A DNA stretch of 64,000 bases, from contig JBBJMP010000015.1 in assembly GCA_037718865.1 (NCBI GenBank), forward strand, positions 73,434-137,433. Direction: 5' to 3'. The notes beneath the pieces were generated by a model that was not told where the DNA came from, made no database searches, and worked only from the letters and a program-made list of their open reading frames with translations. This DNA comes from JADCRZ01 sp037718865. Lineage in GTDB: Bacteria; Bacteroidota; Bacteroidia; Chitinophagales; Chitinophagaceae. Positions 9,115-18,599 of this stretch are shown here, piece after piece (positions within the stretch are counted from its first letter, which is position 1; each line of letters opens with the position of its first letter). A program made the position numbers and the translations under genes.

Positions 9115-9993
9115 ATGAAAAATGCTTATTCATTCCTCCTCTTCAGCTGCTTAATGATGTTTGTTAATCAAGGGATGGCTCAACCATATCTGGATCTGAT
9201 CAACGCGCGTTTAACCAATAGCCCGAAAGCAGGCATAATAACCTGGAATAAAGAGAAAATTAAACTTAGTTATTATAATGTCAGCACTACCATTCCATTC
9301 CTTTTTAGAAATAAACAAGACGCTGTTATTGTCAGCCCGTTCTTTGAAAAATGGCAGTTTGAGTTGGCGGATAAAAACGAAGAGCACCATTATTACGGAC
9401 TGGCATTACCGATCTCTTTCCTGAAACAGATCAACCTGAAATATAGCATACTAATTACCGGTATACTAAGAATGAATGATTCATCTGCCGGGTTTACCAT
9501 GAAACAGCAGGTGGGGGGCGCAATTATAGCCAGCTACAAAAAAAGAGAAAACCTAACCTTTAAATTTGGCGCCTATGTCAATGGAGAATATTTTGGTTTA
9601 TTTATTATGCCCCTACTAGGTATTGATTGGCAGATCAATGATAAGGATTGGGTTTTTGGTGTATTGCCTGGGAGTCTCACCTATCAACATTTGTTTGCAA
9701 AAAAGGTCGGGTATGGCATAGCATTCAGGGCACAAACTAATTCTTATAACCGGCCGGCCGGCAAGTATACCCGCATAGACGAGAATCAATTGGGCAGCTT
9801 CGTTGATATTTATCTTTCCAAAAATATTGTTCTGAACGCAGAAACAGGCCATAGTTTTTTCCGTAAGATCAGAACGGATCAAATTCATCCATGCGTGAAT
9901 GGCAACTGCGACCAGAAATATTATGACTACGACGTTAACGATAACTTTTATTACAAGCTGTCACTTGCCTATCGCATATCATTTAGAAAATAA
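9115..9993 (+). CDS. Putative outer-membrane beta-barrel protein (DUF6268-like)
   Basis: A 292-residue protein with a signal peptide (MKNAYSFLLFSCLMMFVNQG-MAQ). The body has alternating hydrophobic/polar strands with aromatic girdles and ends in YYKLSLAYRISFRK, a typical outer-membrane barrel C-terminus finishing with F near the end. It resembles the DUF6268 type of Bacteroidota barrel. A CVNGNC pair near residue 262 may form a disulfide in an external loop. It is cotranscribed with 8509-9108 (6-base gap). Its cargo or role is unknown. Confidence 0.6.
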   Translation: MKNAYSFLLFSCLMMFVNQGMAQPYLDLINARLTNSPKAGIITWNKEKIKLSYYNVSTTIPFLFRNKQDAVIVSPFFEKWQFELADKNEEHHYYGLALPISFLKQINLKYSILITGILRMNDSSAGFTMKQQVGGAIIASYKKRENLTFKFGAYVNGEYFGLFIMPLLGIDWQINDKDWVFGVLPGSLTYQHLFAKKVGYGIAFRAQTNSYNRPAGKYTRIDENQLGSFVDIYLSKNIVLNAETGHSFFRKIRTDQIHPCVNGNCDQKYYDYDVNDNFYYKLSLAYRISFRK

Positions 9994-10212
9994 TTTTCTC
10001 GATAAAGCATGGCAGCACCTTGATGGAAGCTCAATTTATTCCCCTTTAACTATTACTTTAAAAGATCCGGTTATCACTTCTTGGAATTATCAATTAGTGA
10101 GTTATTGAAAGTGATGTACCTGAATTGCAGCGATTTATTATCTGTTGGCCACAGTTATAACAGCGATTGCCGAAAAGCTGCGATAGAGTAGGCAAAATTT
10201 AATAATAAGGTT

Positions 10213-13041
10213 ATGAAAAAGACAATTTGTTTATCAGCCGTTATTATATTGGGGCAGGTTCTTTGCATCAGGCTATGGGCTCAGAAGACAATTATAAGCG
10301 GTACTGTGCAAAACAGCGTTACGAGTGAGAAGGTCTCATCCGTATCCGTAACCGTTAAGAACAGATCCGAAGGAACTTTCAGCGATGATAAGGGCAATTT
10401 CCGCTTGCCTGTTGCAGGGAGCTTTCCGGTTATTTTAATGGTTTCATCCGTTGGCTTCGAAACTCAGGAACTTACAGTAACTAACAATTCTGAAAAGCTT
10501 GAAGTCCAGTTAACACCTGCTGTAATGCTGGGGCAGGAAGTGGTTGTTTCAGCTACCCGAACACCTACCAGGTTTTTAGAATCCCCTGTATCTATTGAAC
10601 GATTAAATATTGCTGCCATTAGAAATGCCGCAACTCCCAGCTTTTATGAAAGCATTGCTAACGTGAAAGGTGTAGATCTTACCACATCCAGTTTAACTTT
10701 TCGTACCGTAAGCACGCGGGGATTTAATGGTAGCGGCAATCTCCGCATGAACCAGTTCATGGATGGAATGGATAACCAGGCCCCCGGGCTAAATTTTTCC
10801 GTAGGCAATTTGCTTGGAATGAGTGAACTGGATGTTGAAAGCGTGGAGCTCCTGCCCGGCGCGTCTTCTGCCTTATATGGTTCAGGTGGGTTGAACGGTA
10901 CCCTTCTCATGAACAGCAAGAATCCATTCAAATACCAGGGATTTAGCTTCCAGGTTAAAGAAGGCATTATGCATGTTGATAAGGAACAGCGTGATCCGTC
11001 ACCATATCATGATCTGTCGATTCGCTGGGCTAAAGCCTTTAATAGATTTGCATTCAAGATCAATTCACAATTCATACAGGCCCAGGACTGGCAGGCAAAC
11101 GATATGAGCAATCTTGCCCGTACCAATATTGTCAGTAAACAAAAACCGGGCGACCGGAATTCAGACATCAACTATGATGGTGTAAACATATATGGCGATG
11201 AGGTGAATGCTGATATGTATTCTACCACGCAAGCTATCATATACCAGGTAGTAGAAGGATATAAGGCAGCAGTTATTAGAGGGGGAGGAAAAGAACCGAC
11301 GGCTGATGAAATAGATAATTTTATGTCAAGCCATCCGAAATACAGGGTATTTTGGATAGCGATGAAAAACGGCCTGATCCCAAAGAAAAGAGTGTCGCGT
11401 TCGGGATATAATGAAAAAGATTTAGTGGATTACAAGACCTACAATTTAAAAGTCTCCGGTGGTATTTATTACAATATCACCAGTAAAACGGAAGCTTCGC
11501 TGATCGGTTATTGGGGAACAGGAACAACGGTATATACCGGCGCAGACCGTTACTCACTGAAAGGTGTTAAGATGGGTCAATACAAAGCAGAAATTAAAAA
11601 CAAGAACTGGTTTCTCCGTGGCTATACCACGCAGGAAAATGCCGGGGAAGCTTATAATACTACAGCTTTGGCCTCTTACATTAATGAATCATGGAAGGTA
11701 AGCCAGCAATGGTTCCCTGAATATATCGGAAATTTTGCGGGCGCCAGGTTAATGGGGGCACCTGAAGCAAATGCACATCGGCTTGCCAGGAGCAAAGCCG
11801 ATTCAGGGCGTTTATTGCCGGGAACACCAGGCTTTAATGAACAGTATGAGAAGATCCGTAAAGTACCTATTTCAAAAAAAGGTGCATTATTTTTGGATAA
11901 GACCGACCTGTGGCAATTTGATGGCCAGCTAAACCTGAGTAAAAAAATCAAAGTTGTGGATGTATTGATCGGTGGCGATTATAAGCAATATATATTAAAT
12001 TCCGAGGGGACGTTATTTGCCGACACAGCGGGCCGGATCAAGATTTCAGAATGGGGAGCTTTTTTACAGTTGCAAAAAGATTTATTCCATAATAGATTAA
12101 AGTTTACCGCCTCCGGACGCTATGATAAGTCAAAAAATTTTGACGGCCAGTTTACACCACGGGTTACGGCTTTAATAAAAGTTGCCGAAAATAATAACAT
12201 TCGGTTGTCTTTTCAAACTGCTTATCGTTTCCCTACCACACAGGATCAATACATCAATTTGTTCACCGGTACTACTACATTAATTGGCTCCTTGCCTGAA
12301 TTTGCCGATTATTACAAGTTTAAAGGCAACCCGGTATATACCGCACAAAGCATTGCAAAGTATAGGGAGACTACTAATCTTTCTGATCTGCAAAAAGGCC
12401 AATTCACCAAGCTGGAATCAGAAAAGGTAAACTCTTTAGAGTTTGGTTATAAAGGCCTGCTTGGAAAAACACTGTTGATGGATCTTTATGTATATTTCAG
12501 CAAATACAACGACTTCATTGGCCGTGTGGCTGTTGGCCAACCCGGATCTGCAGCTACCGTTACAAATATCCTCAGTTCATTTACTACGAAAAGTTTCGCC
12601 TATGCCCAGAACGTGAGTCAGGATGTTAAGGCCCGAGGATTTGGATTAGGATTAGAATACAGTATGATAAAGGGTTATACCGCAAACCTGAATGTAACAT
12701 CTGATAAGATATTTAATATTCCTGCTGATTATATTTCATTCTTCAATACTCCGGCCTACCGGTTTAATATTGGCCTGGCTAATGAACATGCGTGGAAGCA
12801 ATTTGGATTTAATTTGAATTACAGGTGGCAGGATAAGGTAGACTGGGAAGGAACTTTTGGTACAGGCTCGGTTCCTGCTTATGGCACTCTAGATGCACAA
12901 ATCAGCTATAAAATTCACGGCACGAAAAATATATTCAAGATAGGCGCTTCCAACCTGCTGAATAAATATTATTACAGTGCATTTGGAAACCCGCAGATAG
13001 GTGGATTGTTCTATGTTAGCTTTGGGTATAATATTTTATAA
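10213..13041 (+). CDS. TonB-dependent receptor with carboxypeptidase-regulatory-like domain
   Basis: A complete 942-residue outer-membrane receptor. It has a signal peptide, then a CarboxypepD-regulatory-like beta domain (about residues 27-108, with SVGFETQELTV), a plug (about 112-230, with VVVSATRTPTR and VELLPGASSALYGSGGLNGT), and a large barrel ending in YVSFGYNIL. It imports a ligand across the outer membrane using TonB energy. It has no adjacent SusD partner, so it is more likely for metal chelates, peptides or small molecules than for glycans. There is no regulator next to it. A hairpin lies 16 bases after the stop. Confidence 0.88.
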   Translation: MKKTICLSAVIILGQVLCIRLWAQKTIISGTVQNSVTSEKVSSVSVTVKNRSEGTFSDDKGNFRLPVAGSFPVILMVSSVGFETQELTVTNNSEKLEVQLTPAVMLGQEVVVSATRTPTRFLESPVSIERLNIAAIRNAATPSFYESIANVKGVDLTTSSLTFRTVSTRGFNGSGNLRMNQFMDGMDNQAPGLNFSVGNLLGMSELDVESVELLPGASSALYGSGGLNGTLLMNSKNPFKYQGFSFQVKEGIMHVDKEQRDPSPYHDLSIRWAKAFNRFAFKINSQFIQAQDWQANDMSNLARTNIVSKQKPGDRNSDINYDGVNIYGDEVNADMYSTTQAIIYQVVEGYKAAVIRGGGKEPTADEIDNFMSSHPKYRVFWIAMKNGLIPKKRVSRSGYNEKDLVDYKTYNLKVSGGIYYNITSKTEASLIGYWGTGTTVYTGADRYSLKGVKMGQYKAEIKNKNWFLRGYTTQENAGEAYNTTALASYINESWKVSQQWFPEYIGNFAGARLMGAPEANAHRLARSKADSGRLLPGTPGFNEQYEKIRKVPISKKGALFLDKTDLWQFDGQLNLSKKIKVVDVLIGGDYKQYILNSEGTLFADTAGRIKISEWGAFLQLQKDLFHNRLKFTASGRYDKSKNFDGQFTPRVTALIKVAENNNIRLSFQTAYRFPTTQDQYINLFTGTTTLIGSLPEFADYYKFKGNPVYTAQSIAKYRETTNLSDLQKGQFTKLESEKVNSLEFGYKGLLGKTLLMDLYVYFSKYNDFIGRVAVGQPGSAATVTNILSSFTTKSFAYAQNVSQDVKARGFGLGLEYSMIKGYTANLNVTSDKIFNIPADYISFFNTPAYRFNIGLANEHAWKQFGFNLNYRWQDKVDWEGTFGTGSVPAYGTLDAQISYKIHGTKNIFKIGASNLLNKYYYSAFGNPQIGGLFYVSFGYNIL

Positions 13042-13056
13042 ATTAAAACATCCAGC

Positions 13057-13095
13057 TATAAACCTATAGGGTCATTAAGGCCATATAGGCTTATA
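13057..13095 (+). terminator. Hairpin after TonB-dependent receptor
   Basis: TATAAACCTATA at 13057-13068 pairs with TATAGGCTTATA at 13084-13095 with one mismatch and a 15-base loop. It lies directly after the receptor stop at 13041. There is no long U tract, so termination is plausible, not proven. Confidence 0.4.
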
Positions 13096-13402
13096 ATTTG
13101 TGTTTTTGCCACCCACAGAAGCGAGGGCCGGTTGAAAATACCCAAATGACAGAGTGGAGGACAGTAAATGGTAATCATTCTCTTGTAATTTAACAGTCGT
13201 CGCAGCAGGTTCTGCAGCTTTAGGATCTTGCGCGGCGAACGGAGAATTCTCATCGCTACATGAGTGTTGATTTTAGTATTGGTGTTTTTAAATGCCGTTT
13301 TCAATCATTCAGATAAATGAATGGTGTTCTGTAAGGAAATAGCGGCTTCTATAACTAGGGGCAGGGCTATGGATTTTAGTTGTTTCATTTGTTGGGTCGT
13401 GA

Positions 13403-13850
13403 TCATTTTTTAACGGATGAAGGAAGTAGCTTATCCAGTAACATTAAGAACTGGTTCAATTTTCCGGGTATGATCACTTCGCGTCCTTTCAGTAAACCAT
13501 TAATAGCAATCGGGGCTAGCTCCTGCGGATTCATTATAGACAAACGCGATAACCAACTCATGGACTTATTTAGCAACGTCACAGCAATGTTGGTATTCAT
13601 ACCACCCGGGCAGATCACACTTACATAAATGCCCTCTGCTTTTACCTCCCTGTGCAGGCTTTTTGAAAAAAAATAGATGTATGACTTAGTGCCCCCAAAT
13701 ACCTGCTTTTTAACCAGGAAGAAAAAACAACTCATACTCAAACATTCAGAATATAGGAGGGCTCGTTTTTCTTAAGCGTATCCAGAAATAAGTTGGGTGA
13801 TCATGGTAGTAGCACTGCCTTTGCCAGCTCAATTTTCCGTGCAATCTTCA
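13403..13850 (-). pseudogene. Broken short-chain dehydrogenase, paralogue of 3043-3876
   Basis: The C-terminal third of a classical SDR is readable from 13741 to 13403: KKQVFGGTKSYIYFFSKSL (the Tyr/Lys site altered to F-G-G-T-K, so the catalytic Tyr is Phe), then VICPGGMNTNIAV and IPGKLNQFLMLL. This follows the intact SDR at 3043-3876 residue by residue. Upstream, LFLDTLKKNEPSYILNV can be read in the same frame but runs into two stops (13738-13750), and further upstream only scraps remain. The N-terminal Rossmann half is gone and the C-terminus is about 25 residues short. Clearly a relic. Confidence 0.75.
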
Positions 13851-13885
13851 CAGGAAAGCTTTTTTTTGCAGGAGGCAAAAGGAAA

Positions 13886-13924
13886 GCTGCTAAAAGTGAA
13901 AGAAGGATTCCTTTTTTTAGCAGC
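13886..13924. terminator. Strong hairpin in non-coding gap
   Basis: GCTGCTAAAA at 13886-13895 pairs perfectly with TTTTAGCAGC at 13915-13924, and an inner AAGGA/TCCTT pairing extends it. It lies between the SDR relic and the DUF5602 lipoprotein, downstream of the latter's stop. It could terminate transcription in either direction. The remaining sequence from 13851 to 14178 shows nothing else I recognise. Confidence 0.4.
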
Positions 13925-14178
13925 CGTTTTATGATTGATAATTTACATTCCAAGCAAAAGGATACTCTTTGGTTTTAGGAAAGGTATAAGCGTCTATATC
14001 CGCTTTCTCAGTTAATTATTCATCCGGCAGCTTTGCTTTTTATTACCTGCTATTTGTTAGTGAAAATGAGTTAACAAGTTTCAGAAACTTGTGGGGCTGT
14101 TTGATTTATTCTATTGCAAACTCCGTTTTGCTATTTTGTATCCTTGCTTACCGCTTTCCATTCACTGCTTCAGCCTAA

Positions 14179-14952
14179 TTATCGCCATACAAAATGGGAT
14201 AGCGATACATAATGACTTCCTTTATCATCTTCATAGATATTATACTTTGTAGGATAATAGCCGTTTTTGGCAAAGTACTGCTGCTGAGGATAAGCTACCG
14301 AATAGCGTGCCCCGCTTGCCAAAGTTGTCAGCGTAACAATGGGATTAATGAAGGTTAACTGCCCGTTCCACGTACCTAAGATCATCGTATGCGGAACCGT
14401 CATGCCGGCTTCAAAAATATTCTCACCCCAATGTCTGCCAATCTGGGATACCGCAGCATTCAATGAATAGTTAGCCGGCAAGTAACCAGTTGGAGGGGCA
14501 ACATCGAATTCAGGTGCCGGAGGAGCCGGAATAGCTAGCCTTTCTTCCTGGGTCATCATAAAAAAGCGCACATCCATGTGGGGTCCTATCTGTCCTGATG
14601 GCGGAAGTCCGTGCCCGGTGGCACTCCATCCTAATGCAACATGCTCGAAAAGTGTTGCTTCCAGTGCTTTGTGATGAAATTCTAATGGATATATTGTATT
14701 GGCCGTGGGCAAGCCGGAAAGTGCACCTTCCGTGAAAACCACCCCTATTTTTTTTGGTACGCCGGAGTGGCTAATCGTTACAAAAGTATTTGCCTGACCG
14801 TTTCCTACCTGCACCTGGGGACCTTTGTAGGTGTTATCCTTATCTGACTTGAATAGTCCTTTTACGTCATCCAGAATTTGATCTTTTTGGCAGGAAGATA
14901 AAACAATTGCACTGCCGATTATGAAATAAAAATATAAAGCTGATACTCGCAT
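14179..14952 (-). CDS. DUF5602 / TTHB210-like lipoprotein
   Basis: A 257-residue lipoprotein with a lipobox (VLSSCQK) about residue 20. The body carries YPLEFHHKALEATLFEHVAL and then WSATGHGLPPSG-IGPHMDVRF, the histidine-rich pattern I associate with TTHB210-like/DUF5602 proteins, and a second similar strand set from about residue 195. TTHB210 of Thermus belongs to a sigma-E/anti-sigma context, but the molecular function is unknown. It is divergent from the LytTR regulator at 15029 across a 76-base shared promoter region, which suggests the regulator may control it. Confidence 0.65.
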   Translation of the reverse strand: MRVSALYFYFIIGSAIVLSSCQKDQILDDVKGLFKSDKDNTYKGPQVQVGNGQANTFVTISHSGVPKKIGVVFTEGALSGLPTANTIYPLEFHHKALEATLFEHVALGWSATGHGLPPSGQIGPHMDVRFFMMTQEERLAIPAPPAPEFDVAPPTGYLPANYSLNAAVSQIGRHWGENIFEAGMTVPHTMILGTWNGQLTFINPIVTLTTLASGARYSVAYPQQQYFAKNGYYPTKYNIYEDDKGSHYVSLSHFVWR

Positions 14953-15028
14953 AAAATCAATCTTTTGTTAGTAATAAATTTTTTATTGTTTCGCAAATAA
15001 CTTCACCAGTTACGGAAAAAGTTTTCAT
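14953..15028. promoter_or_regulatory. Divergent promoter region between DUF5602 lipoprotein and LytTR regulator
   Basis: These 76 AT-rich bases must hold both start regions. A clear TTTTGTTAG...TAATAAATTTTTTATT stretch is visible, but I cannot assign -33/-7 elements with confidence. LytTR proteins bind paired direct repeats; none is obvious. Confidence 0.35.
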
Positions 15029-15742
15029 ATGAAACAGCGTTGTTTACTTATTGACGATGAACCGCCGGCCTTAAAAGTATTGTCCTCCCACATTGCGCAA
15101 ATCAACGGGCTGGAGATTGTGGCGCAATGCAAAAACGCCCTTGAAGCGCTGGACGTGCTGCACCGAAAAACGGTAGACGTTATTTTCCTGGACATAAATA
15201 TGCCCAAGATATTGGGTACGGAATTTCTCCGCAGTTTGTCCCATCCGCCGAAAGTGATTTTCGTAACGGCCTACCGCGACTATGCGGTAGAAGGCTACGA
15301 ACTGGACGCCGTAGATTATCTGGTAAAACCCGTTTCGTTTGAACGCTTCGTGAAGGCCATTGCCAAATTGAAACGGATGATGGGCCATGAAACCGTTGAA
15401 CATACAAACGATTTCATTCCCAATCCCGATGCGTTCGTATACCTGAAAGTGGACAAGCACATGCAGAAGATTTTCATCAACGAAGTACTCTACATCGAAA
15501 GCTGGAAGGATTACATTAAACTGTATCTTACGAACGGAAAAAATCCTCTCGTTAAGCAATCTATTTCTTCAATGGAAAACCTGTTGTCCGAACACCGGTT
15601 CATAAGGGTACACCGTTCGTACATGGTGTCCGTTGATAAGATTTCAGGTTACAACGGCTTTTCCGTGAAAGTAAATGCCACAGAAATTCCGATTGGCCGT
15701 TTGTATAAACAGGCTGTGATGGAAAGGCTGCATGCGCCTTGA
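15029..15742 (+). CDS. LytTR-family response regulator
   Basis: A 237-residue regulator: receiver domain (residues 1-120) with acidic pair DDEPP at the start, phospho-acceptor Asp in FLDINMPK (about 54) and Lys in DYLVKPV (about 104), followed by a LytTR DNA-binding domain (about 135-235, with YIESWKDYIKLY and FIRVHRSYMV). It is close to the regulator at 38186-38923. Here no histidine kinase is adjacent, so it is an orphan in this locus or is served by the LytS kinases at 35868-38205. It is followed 90 bases later by a receptor gene, the same order as in the second module. Confidence 0.88.
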   Translation: MKQRCLLIDDEPPALKVLSSHIAQINGLEIVAQCKNALEALDVLHRKTVDVIFLDINMPKILGTEFLRSLSHPPKVIFVTAYRDYAVEGYELDAVDYLVKPVSFERFVKAIAKLKRMMGHETVEHTNDFIPNPDAFVYLKVDKHMQKIFINEVLYIESWKDYIKLYLTNGKNPLVKQSISSMENLLSEHRFIRVHRSYMVSVDKISGYNGFSVKVNATEIPIGRLYKQAVMERLHAP

Positions 15743-15831
15743 TGATATTAAACCGTCAATTAAAAATTCACCGCAATCCTTAACCCCGAAAACCTTCACG
15801 TTTTATAGATTGACCCCTTAATTACACTACC

Positions 15832-16392
15832 GTGAAAAAGGTTTTCCGTTATACCACTACTCAGATTTTTGCTCACCTGCTTTGCCTGTCTTTTATCGTT
15901 GCTCAAAAGGGAATTATCAACGGAACGGTGCGGGGCGTCGAAGGTGCCTTGTCCGCAGCCACGGTTTCTGCCGGTCAGGCAACTGTGCTAACGGACGTAA
16001 GCGGACGGTTTGCCCTTTCGCTCGATTCCGGCTATCATACGCTTATCGTTACGCAAGCCGGATACAAGAAAGCAACGCAAGGAGTAGCCCTAGCCCCCGG
16101 CAAATTTCAAACCGTTGCGATTACGCTAACGCCGGATGAGGAGTTGGGCGAAGTAGTGGTGCTCGGGTCCCGTTCCATGGTTCAGCGCAGCAACCTGAAT
16201 ACGCCTGTCCCTGTGGACGTATTCGCGTCAAGCCGTTTACTACAAACCGGCCAAATCAGCCTTACGCAAATGCTCAATGCTGCGGCACCGTCTTTCAATG
16301 CCTCACGAGAACTTTCAAACGAAGCCGTTACCCTTCCTGGGCCCGATCCGCAGCATATATTGATTTTACTGAACGGGTGTACGCTACCATAA
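15832..16392 (+). CDS. TonB-dependent receptor, N-terminal part of frameshifted gene
   Basis: Signal peptide, CarboxypepD-regulatory-like domain (about residues 26-105) and start of the plug (VVVLGSRSMVQRSNLNTPVP). It starts at GTG 15832; no ATG is in frame. The reading stops at 16392 just after ILILLNG. Removing one base near 16376-16379 restores a continuous reading NGVRYHNMAWFYGG into the next open frame, matching the plug of the paralogue at 38981. So this is one receptor of about 900 residues interrupted by a single-base insertion. Either a recent inactivation or a sequence error. Confidence 0.75.
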   Translation: MKKVFRYTTTQIFAHLLCLSFIVAQKGIINGTVRGVEGALSAATVSAGQATVLTDVSGRFALSLDSGYHTLIVTQAGYKKATQGVALAPGKFQTVAITLTPDEELGEVVVLGSRSMVQRSNLNTPVPVDVFASSRLLQTGQISLTQMLNAAAPSFNASRELSNEAVTLPGPDPQHILILLNGCTLP

Positions 16393-16393
16393 T

Positions 16394-18532
16394 ATGGCTT
16401 GGTTTTACGGTGGTGGGTTGAAAGGCCAATTGGGCCGGGGCTCTGTTGGAAATGATTTGAATTCCATCCCGTTTTCCGCTATTGAAAAAGTGGAAATACT
16501 ACGTGACGGTGCCGCAGCGCAATACGGTTCGGATGCCATAGCGGGCGTCATCAATATCCGCTTAAAAGAATCAACCGGTAAAACATCCGTTCGCCTGCAC
16601 ACAGGACAATATTATAAAGGCGACGGCGAAAAATTTTCATTCGGCATTAACCGGGGCTTCACCATCAAGAAAAAAGGTTTTTTGAATTTCTCCGTTGACT
16701 ATCGTTACCAGGAGCCTACGTATCGCGGTGGAGACTATCAAGGCACAGTGTATAGAAACTATCCTGCAAACGCTACACGCAACGACAGCCTCCTTGTTAA
16801 AGTAATAGACGATTCCATCGTAAAAGCAAGAGGTTTTAACCGCAAATCGGTGATTGATAACGTTGGTACTTTAAAAATTAGTAGTGGTGGATTTTTAGTG
16901 AACGGTGGTTATTCCCTCAGCAATAATACACAACTCTTTTGGACGGCAACTGCAAATGAACGGAAAGTATGGCGAGACGCCGCTTACCGGTTTCTGAAAA
17001 ATTCCAATCAGGTCAACCTGGCTTTATATCCGGACGGCTATCAGGCAAGGTCAAATCCGCATACGGTTGACATTTCTACAATAGCAGGCATAAAAGGTGA
17101 TACAAAAAAGGCCGAACACTGGGAGCTAACCAGCAGCTATGGTCGAAATGCATTGCGCAGTAATGTCAGCAACAGCAACAACGCGTCGCAATCGTTTATG
17201 GGAAAGGAAGCACCCACTTCGTTCAATACGGGCAAACAAGTTTATCAACAACTCACCAATAATATCCATTTCAATAAAAAACACGCAATCCGTGAAAAGT
17301 CATTGAACGTAGCCGTTGGCGCTGAATGGAGAATCGAGAATTATCATAACGTAGCCGGAGATTCGGCTTCCTGGCATAATTACGATCCAACGGGCAGAAC
17401 GCAAGCCGGTGCAGGGGGTATTCGTCCTGAAAATGTGGTCGATAAAAGCCGTAACGTCTGGGGTACCTACCTTGACCTGGAAACGGAATGGACCGACCGC
17501 TTTCTTTTTGCTGTAGCCGGACGTTATGAATACTACAGCGACTTTGGCGGCAACCTGGCAGGCAAGCTGGCGGCACGTTATAAATTCTCTGAGCGCTTTC
17601 TTTTACGGGCTTCGGTAAACAACGGCTTTCGGGCACCCAGCCCGCAGCAGCGTTATCATGCTTCCACCACAAACGGATTTGTACGATTAGGAGGCACATT
17701 GCTTATGCCTGCTGTCAGTGGCGTATTCCCTAATGATCATGAAGTGACAAAGGCCCTGGGCATACCGTCCCTTACCGCAGAAAGAAGTATCAATGTGAGT
17801 GGAGGGTTGACAGCAAAAGTAGGCCAGCGTACCAGTCTTACAGTAGATGCCTATTGGATTCAGATAAAAAACCGGGTTGTCTTGAGTAATCCGTATAACA
17901 GAAGGGACAACAAGTCCCTGGACAGTATCTTATCCATTTACCCGGATTTGAATCCAATTAATCAGGTGTCATTTTTCTCCAATGCCATCAACACCCGGAC
18001 ATACGGAATTGATTTTGTACTGAAGGGAGTTTGGCATTTTCCGAAATCCAGTCTGCAGTATGCGCTGGCCGCCAACGTCAGCCGGATCAAGGTTTTTGGG
18101 GCCATTCAGGTTACAAGCAATCTTCCGGCAAACGGTGTTAATACAAACATATTATTCAACCGGGCAGACAAGGCCATGATAGAAAAGGGACAGCCGAGGG
18201 ATAAGATCATTCTGACCTTACACTACCGGAAAAGGCTCCTTGGCCTCGTGCTCACCAATACCCGTTACGGCCGAACGACTATTTTTCATGAGATTACCCC
18301 GTCCCTCGATGAATCTTTTTCTCCCAAAATCCTGACGGACGTATCTGTTCAATACAAACCCAAAAGCTGGCTGACGGTAACCCTGGGCGCTAACAACGTT
18401 TTTAACGTGTACCCCGATCGTTTGCGGTATTACGATAACAAAAACAACGGATTATTTATTTACAGCCCCGATGCCTCGCCGTTTGGATTTAACGGAAGTT
18501 ATTATTCTGTAGGTATGAACTTTACCTGGTGA
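16394..18532 (+). CDS. TonB-dependent receptor, C-terminal part of frameshifted gene
   Basis: Plug remainder (EILRDGAAAQYGSDAIAGVI) and complete 22-strand-type barrel ending YYSVGMNFTW. It belongs to the same gene as 15832-16392, one base out of frame. The barrel is close in sequence to 38981-41685 (for example AGRYEYYSDFGGNLAGKLA versus AGRYEHYSDFGGNLAGKFA). Without its signal peptide this half cannot reach the outer membrane. It lies downstream of an orphan LytTR regulator that probably controls it. Ligand unknown. Confidence 0.8.
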   Translation: MAWFYGGGLKGQLGRGSVGNDLNSIPFSAIEKVEILRDGAAAQYGSDAIAGVINIRLKESTGKTSVRLHTGQYYKGDGEKFSFGINRGFTIKKKGFLNFSVDYRYQEPTYRGGDYQGTVYRNYPANATRNDSLLVKVIDDSIVKARGFNRKSVIDNVGTLKISSGGFLVNGGYSLSNNTQLFWTATANERKVWRDAAYRFLKNSNQVNLALYPDGYQARSNPHTVDISTIAGIKGDTKKAEHWELTSSYGRNALRSNVSNSNNASQSFMGKEAPTSFNTGKQVYQQLTNNIHFNKKHAIREKSLNVAVGAEWRIENYHNVAGDSASWHNYDPTGRTQAGAGGIRPENVVDKSRNVWGTYLDLETEWTDRFLFAVAGRYEYYSDFGGNLAGKLAARYKFSERFLLRASVNNGFRAPSPQQRYHASTTNGFVRLGGTLLMPAVSGVFPNDHEVTKALGIPSLTAERSINVSGGLTAKVGQRTSLTVDAYWIQIKNRVVLSNPYNRRDNKSLDSILSIYPDLNPINQVSFFSNAINTRTYGIDFVLKGVWHFPKSSLQYALAANVSRIKVFGAIQVTSNLPANGVNTNILFNRADKAMIEKGQPRDKIILTLHYRKRLLGLVLTNTRYGRTTIFHEITPSLDESFSPKILTDVSVQYKPKSWLTVTLGANNVFNVYPDRLRYYDNKNNGLFIYSPDASPFGFNGSYYSVGMNFTW

Positions 18533-18561
18533 AAAGTCATAGTAAAAGACATTCTGAAAAC

Positions 18562-18591
18562 AAAAAGCCTCTCATTTCTGAAAGGCTTTTT
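18562..18591 (-). terminator. Rho-independent terminator
   Basis: AAAAAGCCT at 18562-18570 pairs with AGGCTTTTT at 18583-18591 around a 12-base loop, with U tracts on both strands. It directly follows the 5S rRNA-like remnant on the minus strand and the receptor stop on the plus strand, so it could serve both. Confidence 0.7.
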
Positions 18592-18599
18592 AAAAAATA

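Noticed and set aside
15071..15559. 162-codon minus-strand frame opposite the LytTR regulator
   Set aside because: The plus strand has a clear receiver and LytTR domain; the minus frame is its shadow.
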